64,000 nucleotides of DNA from positions 6,853,001-6,917,000 of the forward strand of contig NC_092607.1 of the NCBI RefSeq assembly GCF_047663525.1, in the 5' to 3' direction. Shown here one piece after another: positions 56,949 through 64,000 of the stretch; position 1 is the stretch's first letter; every line of letters starts with the position of its first letter. The notes beneath the pieces were generated by a model, which did no database searches, had not been told where the DNA came from, and saw only the letters and a list, made by a program, of their open reading frames with translations. The translations under genes and the position numbers were made by a program. The stretch comes from Anas platyrhynchos (taxonomy: Eukaryota > Chordata > Aves > Anseriformes > Anatidae).

Positions 56949-58841
56949 CAACTGCTTTCATCTTCACAGAGGCACTGGGTAAGCCACAAACACCCCCCTT
57001 TTCCTTACCCACATCAACCGTCTCATCTCTTCCCCAACTCCACTGCTGCCACCCCCCTGCCTGGCCTCAGTCAGCATTCAGGAGGGATCCTGCCACATGG
57101 GACCCCACTCATTGTGAAATTAATAGCTGCTGTGTGACACGCCAAGACTGGGGCTGGAGTTTACCTGAGCATGCTGCTAGCACACCACTTGCATGTCATC
57201 TGAAGCCAGTGCCAGGAGAGAGAGCCAGGACACCAGGCTGTGCACCCAGCGGCTGTGGGACCTGGGCAGACACAGGTGGAGGAGGACCATGAGAAGACCA
57301 CCTGGGTCCCCAGGACACTTAACCCCGACCCACAGGGATGAGCCAGGTTGCAGACCAGAGTCTTGACTCTCTAAACCAAGTTGAAATCAGACTGCCTTGT
57401 CTGCTTCAGCCCACTGCCATCTGACCACGGGGCAATTTTCCCATTTCTCTCCCAGCTTTTTGTTCAAAGCGGAGCTTTCATGGAACTTGGAGTTCAAATG
57501 CAAGATCTCTTCAAAAGTCTCTGAAAAGGATTTCATAATGTGAAGTTCTGATGAAATTTTGAGGTCTTCTTGCTTCATACAGCTGGCAAATACCAGCAAA
57601 GGTCTTTTATGATTTTTTGAAATGTTTTAAATATTATTTCCCATAGCTGGATTCTTGAAATGCAAACATTAGATCAGTAACATTCAAACTGGTCTTTTTA
57701 TCTCAGGTCTGTCAGATTTTCAGGCTCGGGACAGTTCTTTTGTCATTTGAATGGGCTCTTCCTTCACTAAGAAACGCAAGTCCCTCTACTTACCCAGATG
57801 GCTTCCTCCTCCAACCTAGAATAATGTATTTAAATTTATCCAATGGTTTCCATGAGTCAGATTTCCCATAACTGGAAGGTTTCAAGCCATCCTCTGCTCC
57901 ACCTGCTCAGATGTTAAAGCAACCCTCTCGCTGGCTCACAACCTGTACTTGGTCACTGGAGCATGATCGCTGCGGGGCAGGGAGGGGTTTTTGGCTGTTG
58001 GTCTGTCATGTTGCAGCTCTAGGGCAGCTTTACGCTCACGTAACCCACAGTCTATAGCTTGGTTCTTTACAGTCCTGGAGAGAACCACAGCTTTTAGAAA
58101 CTACTTCTAAGGTTTCTTTCTTCTGGGGAAGAAGGGTACGTCCTGAAAGCAGTCATTTCAGCCTCCTGACCAAAGGGCTGGAAAACCACACCTTCACTCC
58201 ACCCCAAGCCTCCATCTCCAAAATAATTGTCACCAAGCCACTCTTCCTAGCCAACAGGAAACTCATTCAGTAACCACAACACGCAACAACTCCACAGACT
58301 ACATAAACAGATAATTTTCTGGTTTGGACAACAGGAAAGAAATGCAAATCCTTGCATACTGATGTTCCATCATTTGCCTACACTTCTTCAAGACAACAGG
58401 CAGTGATTTTAAGTAGCATATAAGTGATCAAGACTCCCTTCATTACTGGTGCTCACTAGGACCTGAGGCACTCTGCCGCACAGACCATTTTGAAAATGCC
58501 ACCTGGTGCCTTCCAACTCATAGAAGTCCTCCTGGAGCACATATATTTTTGGATAAAAGCATTCTAAATGATACTGACATTCAAGAAATCCTTTGAAATT
58601 GCTGGCAGGCATGAGTGGTGGCTCATCATAGCCTGGAGCAGCTGAAAGCCAGACACAGGAAAAGGAGGTGAGGGAGGATGCAGTGAGATGAGCAGGCTCA
58701 GAGGGAATGGGGTAGAAGAGGAACAAGGACGGATAGGTTTTAAAGCTGCTATGGTGAGCTGTTAGATTGGTTTTAAAACATATATTGGAGTTCAAGAAGG
58801 AAGAAGAAAACTGAACTAGAGGATACTGACCTGCCATCACC
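56949..58841. other. single-copy noncoding DNA
   Basis: No gene recognised. A minus-strand ATG frame of 144 codons (58409-58843) ends the segment; its ATG overlaps the plus-strand ATG at 58842 because CATG is palindromic. It has no domain I recognise. Confidence 0.45.
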
Positions 58842-58953
58842 ATGGCTTATTCCCAGCCAAAGAAGTCGCAGACATTTGAAAACCTTACTCTGCTCCAGCG
58901 CAGACCACACAGGACACCAAATGCACAGAATTCAAGCAAGAACCTGGCTCCAG
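58842..58953 (+). CDS. candidate first coding exon (optimal Kozak, consensus donor)
   Basis: ATG at 58842 sits in CATCACCATGG, an optimal Kozak context, with an in-frame TGA at 58827-58829, so it would be the true first codon. 37 codons follow, beginning MAYSQPKKSQTFENLTLLQR, then one base and a consensus donor CAG|GTAAGA (break after 58953), giving a phase-1 intron. The peptide is hydrophilic and basic (Lys, Arg, Gln, Asn), without signal peptide or known domain, and I do not recognise the protein. No convincing promoter or acceptor was found upstream, and no partner exon further on in the window. Of all frames seen this has the best combination of start and splice signals, yet a chance pairing cannot be excluded. 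Confidence 0.22.
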
Positions 58954-61900
58954 GTAAGAAAAAATGATGACCAGCAAAGTCTTACTTCAGTAGCCCAGCA
59001 ACATGCATAGTACGGCACAGCTCACTGCAGCCTGGGTGGGCTGCCTCAGCCACCCTCCCCAAAATCAAGTTACACAGTGCCTAGAAAGAGAAATGAAGGG
59101 GAGATGATACACATTGCAGAACTAAGCCCCTTGTCATAAAACACAACATCAGGAGGGAAGATTGGCAAGGGCAAACCGGCAAGCAGTTAATTACAGAGTA
59201 AATTAACTCTCCAACCATGTACATAATCAGACAGGAAACGTTATAAGCTCAAGCCAGCAGTTTCAGTAACAAGATTTTGACAAAATTCCCATACATCATC
59301 CCCAGGCTCAGGCGGTGAAGTTCTGCTTGAATGTCTCAAAATGGAGCCATGGGGGAGCATCATGTTCACCAAAGCCCTCGCAGTTCGTGGGCTGTGAGCT
59401 GTAAGGAACAGACACCACTGAGCCAAGTGCAGGAGGGAAATAACACCTCCGAATTCACTGCTAATTGTCAGAAGCATTTCACAACACACCCCTAGGCCCT
59501 AGCATCAGCACAGAGTGGGGGCTGGGTTGGCCACGGATCAGGGCTCTGATGGGAAGATGACCCTGGTGTCATTTGCCACTAAAGCTGTAAGAGGAACAAG
59601 GCAGAAAAGTGCCCAGTCTCAAGCTCTTCCCTAGTAAACATCCCACAATTTGAGACGTTCCGGGCCAGATTTGAATTTACAAAAGCCTGTGAAAACCCAC
59701 CAGAAAAAATGACTGCTGTAAACAGATAAATAATCAGCCTCAGCAATTTTCAAGCTGGGGGGAAGAAGAAAAAAAACAACCCTCAGTGGAAAGTTTTCAC
59801 AGCTCTTCTGTTCCTTGGTTCTCCACCTGTCAAACAAGAGGACGTGCAATGCTTCTGGGTTATCTTTTAAAAACGCATCATGACCACAAAGCACAGAGAA
59901 GCACAGCTAGGAAGCAGTGAATCTGGATCCCACACGAGGGTGGTGAAGGACCCCAGAAAAACAGGGAGAAACTCTGCATGGCCCATGCCCAAGAAACGAG
60001 CAAAGCAAAATTTCTTGCCTGAGAGTCCCTGACCCTTGCTGGGTGCCAGGAGCAGGTGCTGACTTTGGGGTCCTGCAATTCCTGGCTGGGGCTGGAGCTT
60101 CCACCCTCACCTAAAGCAGGTTGGGTGCCAGGTGACAACAGGCCCTGGGATGGAGAAAGGACAATCAGCACATGGTACCAGCATTAAAACCACAGCAAGG
60201 GTGAGAGGAGGCGGGATGCACCCAGGAAAGCTGAGGAAATCCTGAGGTGATGGGAGACACCTGCAGCCCTCTGGTACACTCCAGGAGGATGGGTTGTTTT
60301 CTCACAGCAGCAGCAACACAGAACAAACAAAATAAAACTAAACTGAACTAAAATAAAATAAAATATTTTGGGGTTTTACTAGTTGAGAGGAAATATACTC
60401 TCTTTTGCTTCAGCAGCCTAAGGGGAAACATGCAGTTTTTGTCAGTACGCCCGAGGAACATGAAAGGCTTTCAAAATCCACATGTCATTTCCCATAGCAG
60501 CCCATCACGGGGGCATGGACCACCAAGAAGCCTTCACAGCCACGACAGGCATTTTGGAGGATGTTCTGTCTCTCAGACGGCTCCCCAGGCTGCCTGCTCA
60601 GGCTACGGGCTGCTGGCTGGGGCCACCTCAGCAATGGCAACCCCACGGCTGGTGGCTGCGAGAGGAACGAGCCTGCGGCAGCCTCCCGGGAGCTGGATGT
60701 TCATCCTAACTCATCTCATCTCATCCTGCCTGCCAGCCACCCAGGGGCTGTGGGGCAGGGGGGACCAGGGGACAGAGCCCTGCACACTTGTGGGTCAGGA
60801 GTTCATGGGTCTGTGCCTGTAGGTGGCAATTAGGAACACAAAGCAGCAGTCCTGGGGCTTGGAAACGTACTGCTGGGCACTACCAGCCATTCCTTTTTTT
60901 TCAGCTCTTTATGGCATATAAAGGGAATGTTACCTGGATTCCCTCTCAAAGCGTGGCCATGCACCTCCCTGAGAAACTGTAACTGGACATTAACCAACAT
61001 GCCAAGGTCAAAATAGCATCCAGCATCTGAAATACAGGCATTTCCCCAAATCACCCAAATACTCTTGTACTTCTTTGTTGAGACAAAAGGGTTTTTTTTC
61101 GTGCTATGGATTTTACTGGTTTTTAATGCTAGTGGCATAGGATCAGATTTGGCTTTTGCTCCCAGACATGTAATTTGTTCCTGTGAATCAGCAAGGCTCA
61201 GAGCATGAGCGGTGAGGACACTACTGCAGGATGTTGCTCTAGCAGGTTTCAGAGCAAACACCCAACGTGACCTCAGGGCTCTCGTGCAACTCACAGGTCA
61301 GAGGCTGTCCCAGGTGTTCCTGGGGATCGAGCCACCATGCACAGGGCCAGAGACCCTGGCGTCAGCCTGGCCAAGCCAACCAACTTCATCAAAACCTCCA
61401 CCTTCTCCAGCCCTACCTGAATTTGGCCTGGAATTATTCATTAACCAGCTGACAGCTTTGTCTCTGAGGCCAGGGGCAGCACGCTGGAAATTTGCAACTT
61501 GCCTGTAATGAGTTTGGCAAACGAGGTAATTGCGTGCCCATCCTGCAGGTTCCATTCGTCTGTGCCTGTCCACGGCAGGCTGATCCTGCCTCTGTCCTTC
61601 GACGTGGCCGCACGCCAGCACCATTCATCTCTCGCTGTCCTGTGGGCTGCAGAGGCCAGGTTTTTAATGGACGAGGCGCGAAGAGATTCAATAGGTGCCT
61701 GGTGGAGGGAGAGGAGCCGCTGCTCTGAGCATCCTGAAGGATGAGTGAATATTACCGGCCCCATAAATGACTGTCTGTCTGAGGTCAAAGGATGGAGAGG
61801 CGTGAGATCACCATGACAGGTACATTGAGAGAGGGGAAAAAATCATTAACATGATATACATTTAATCCTAAAATATTCTTCGTCTCTTAAATAAGGACCT

Positions 61901-62011
61901 GGGAAGGTAGCCTCCCCTGACCTGAGGGCAGAGCTTGGCAGGGTTCAGGTTTGTTCTTCTGCAGGAAGACCCAAATGGCAGAAAGATGGAGGTGGCCAGA
62001 ACACACAATTC
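58954..62011. other. single-copy noncoding DNA
   Basis: No gene or named repeat recognised. A short AAAAT-type stretch lies at 60341-60364. The section 61540-61700 has a modest cluster of CpGs, too small for an island. Frames such as 60830-61294 (minus, 154 codons) lack an ATG start. Confidence 0.45.
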
Positions 62012-62100
62012 TTCATTAAATCCTGATGAATTAATGAGTTACTGAAACCATTAACATAGATCAGCCTGGAAATGCTATTTGGACAGGCAAGGATGTGCTT
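62012..62100. promoter_or_regulatory. candidate conserved noncoding element
   Basis: CATTAAATCCTGATGAATTAATGAG, CCATTAACATAGATC and surrounding sequence carry four homeobox-type cores without microsatellite structure. Confidence 0.18.
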
Positions 62101-62337
62101 TCAGAGTGCTTACATTTAAATTTCTTTTTTTTTTTTTGCATCTGGGATTTGTGATCAGAGTTTTATTGCCATAAACAGATTCTTTTTGGGTTTGTTTTTT
62201 AATCTATTGCCCTTGGCTTCTACTCATACCAGCAAGACAGCATGCATATCAACCAAAGTTTTACTTTGAACATCAAGATTTCAAGATTTCAGGAACTTCT
62301 GCAGTGGGGGTGTACCAACAAGAAAACAACTTTAAAA

Positions 62338-62360
62338 TGAATAAATAAATAAATAAATAA
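62338..62360 (+). repeat. (AAAT)5 microsatellite
   Basis: Five AAAT units followed by AATAAAAC. Confidence 0.9.
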
Positions 62361-62589
62361 TAAAACAAGTTGAAAGAAAAAAAACCCAGGTGGTTGGGGT
62401 TAACCTGATTTCACCTGAACTTTCCCCACATGGAGAACACTCTTCAAAAGTCAAACACAGAGCCCTATTTCGTATTCTCTACAGTAACCTTTAGAGTTCA
62501 AAACGTTCATCTGTTCACCCCCCCCCACATCCCCTCACAGTGGCGTTTGCAAATGACACAAACATTTGACTGTGATCTGTGCTCTCCCT

Positions 62590-62745
62590 AATGCAGCCCA
62601 GCCTGTGCCCGTGCCTTGTAACAATTTTCTCTGGAGCAAGTTCAAGCGCAATTTGCTCATGCTGGTATCTATCTGTCATCGGATGTGTCAGCCGAATCGC
62701 TCTCAGCTCGGGCGGAGAAGAAGGAGACAAAAGGTCACCTTCCAC
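62590..62745. promoter_or_regulatory. candidate conserved noncoding element
   Basis: Mixed-composition, repeat-free block with TGTAACAATTTTC (SOX-like AACAAT), CTGTCATCGGATG, an ATTTGCTCATG octamer-like core and AAAAGGTCACC (nuclear-receptor half-site). CpGs are retained (GCGC, CGAATCG, TCGGGCGG). Inference from texture only. Confidence 0.2.
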
Positions 62746-63761
62746 ATACGGTGTGTTCTCCAGGAGGCAGGAAGGAGAAGGGGGAAAACTGAGTTTTCAT
62801 CTACCTGACAGGAATTGTATATTTTTTTCCCCTTTCCCTTTGCATTTCATCCCACACTCGCAGCACGGCTCAGCGCCTCTGAGAGCAGATGGAGATATTC
62901 GGAGGAGATGAAAATGTACCAGAGCCATCAGAAAGCCAGGAGGTTGGTGTGGATGGTGGCCCCAAAGGTTGCCATGCGTTTCCTTAGAGGAAGGATGGCT
63001 CATCAGCCTTTGAACCCTGACAGCACCGTGGCTCCCCGCAGCACGCCGTGTCCTGGAGCTCTGTCTGGTTGGCACAGCCGAGGTGCTTCCAGGAGCCGTG
63101 GGTTCGTGCCCCAGCTGAAGTCACTCTGTGCCGCTTGGGAGCTTGTCCTCCCGGGGGAGATGCAAGCAAGGAAGATGACTTCAAGTGCAGCTCTGCACTG
63201 CAAAGAGGTTAATGAACAGCAACACCTCCCTACGCCTTGCACTCACTCTTAACTGCGTCCCATTATTCTGCCCAGTGCATGCAAGCACCCGGGGATCTGT
63301 CAGCCCGTCCCAAGCTGGCACTGCATCCGTTGAATGTGCCAAGAGGAGATGTGCTCCCTGGAGAGAGGAGGACTTCATAGCCAAGGCCTTGATCTATGCT
63401 AGACACTTAGCTCAGGTGTGGCAGCTTTTGGGGAGCCGAAGCTCTCAAAAAGAGCAATTGGATTTCCAAAGCACTACAAAATTCCACTCCCACTGAGGAC
63501 CAACACTGACATTGGGTGAAGGCTTGTTGTGCTCCAAGAAAGCCATGGTTCAAGGCCCATCCCAGCTCATCTTGGTGGTTAGCCAGATCCAGCTGCTTAG
63601 GAAGAGGTTTGGGCTGGAAAACATAACACAGGGAAACGTGGTGTTGGTGCTGTGCCACCACTGCCTGCACAGCATCCAGCCTCTGTCCCATCACGCACAG
63701 GGCTGAAATGCTCTGGCTTGAGTTGGAGGGAGGAGAGACACCAGAGCACCCACCTCTATTG
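62746..63761. other. single-copy noncoding DNA
   Basis: No gene recognised. Plus frames here start at TTG or GTG, and opposing frames overlap them. Sequence before the A run at 63762 lacks AATAAA. Confidence 0.45.

Positions 63762-63790
<29 letters not shown>
63762..63790 (+). repeat. A29 homopolymer
   Basis: 29 uninterrupted A residues. No poly(A) signal within 40 nt upstream, no element body recognised. Confidence 0.92.
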
Positions 63791-63792
<2 letters not shown>

Positions 63793-64000
63793 TCCTACCC
63801 TTACTGTGGATAGAACTGGAAGGATTTGAGGTTTCTTAAATCCTTGAAGTTAATTTTCTTAGCATTTCTGTATCTGACACCGGCCGAAAAGAATTTTGGG
63901 GGGGAAAAAAATATAAATGGTACTTTTAGTGCTCGGTGAGAGGAGATGTATGATCTCCAGCAGTCAGTCAGCGAGAACTCAAGACTTACAGGAGGGTAAG
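63791..64000. other. noncoding end of window
   Basis: The window ends in AGG|GTAAG, a partial donor-like match that cannot be judged without the following bases. Confidence 0.4.

Noticed and set aside
63407..63790. Frames on both strands before the A29 run, considered as a processed pseudogene with its poly(A) tail
   Set aside because: No AATAAA, no recognised parent protein and no visible target-site duplication.

Overview
This window looks like nuclear DNA from a bird. The evidence is three 5'-truncated CR1 LINE fragments, two of them keeping the CR1 3' tail made of ATTCTATG-type octamers. There are also several old MIR-type (tRNA-core) SINE relics, long A/T homopolymers, AT-rich microsatellites, and no operons or compact coding. 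I cannot name the species; the CR1 types suit chicken or a relative but do not prove it. Nothing looks bacterial, plasmid-borne or viral.

No protein-coding gene can be recognised with confidence. Open frames on both strands are mostly 60-200 codons, many lack an ATG, and none shows a protein domain apart from the CR1 polymerase relic. The window is best read as intergenic or intronic, a gene-poor stretch or part of a large intron or lncRNA locus.

Layout. 1-10.5 kb: single-copy DNA, one CR1 (2010-2480), a signal-peptide-like small ORF (4698-4895) and a TATA box with a 39-codon ORF (8385-8590). 10.5-26 kb: a small CR1, a MIR relic, homopolymers and two blocks resembling conserved noncoding elements. 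26-33 kb: a candidate exon ending in a perfect splice donor (26114-26398), an uninterrupted 328-nt pyrimidine tract (28335-28662), a MIR relic, and the best CR1 (32317-32926, minus). 33-42 kb: homeobox-type AT-rich blocks, an enhancer-like block with a PBX/MEIS site (39190-39370), an (AAAAT)n array and a clear MIR. 42-54 kb: more enhancer-like blocks, a doubly duplicated patch (49335-49464) and MIR relics. 54-64 kb: a TATA box with a 50-codon ORF, a clear MIR (56432-56600), a candidate first coding exon with an optimal Kozak context (58842-58953), and a 29-nt A run.

The most useful leads are the pyrimidine tract, with three repeat phases of which the two pentamer phases share one register; an excess of consensus splice donors on the plus strand (six against one by eye), which hints at plus-strand transcription; and the candidate first exon at 58842. 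The undescribed-system prompt is not met by anything I can see. All regulatory and exon calls are candidates, because conservation and RNA data cannot be consulted here.
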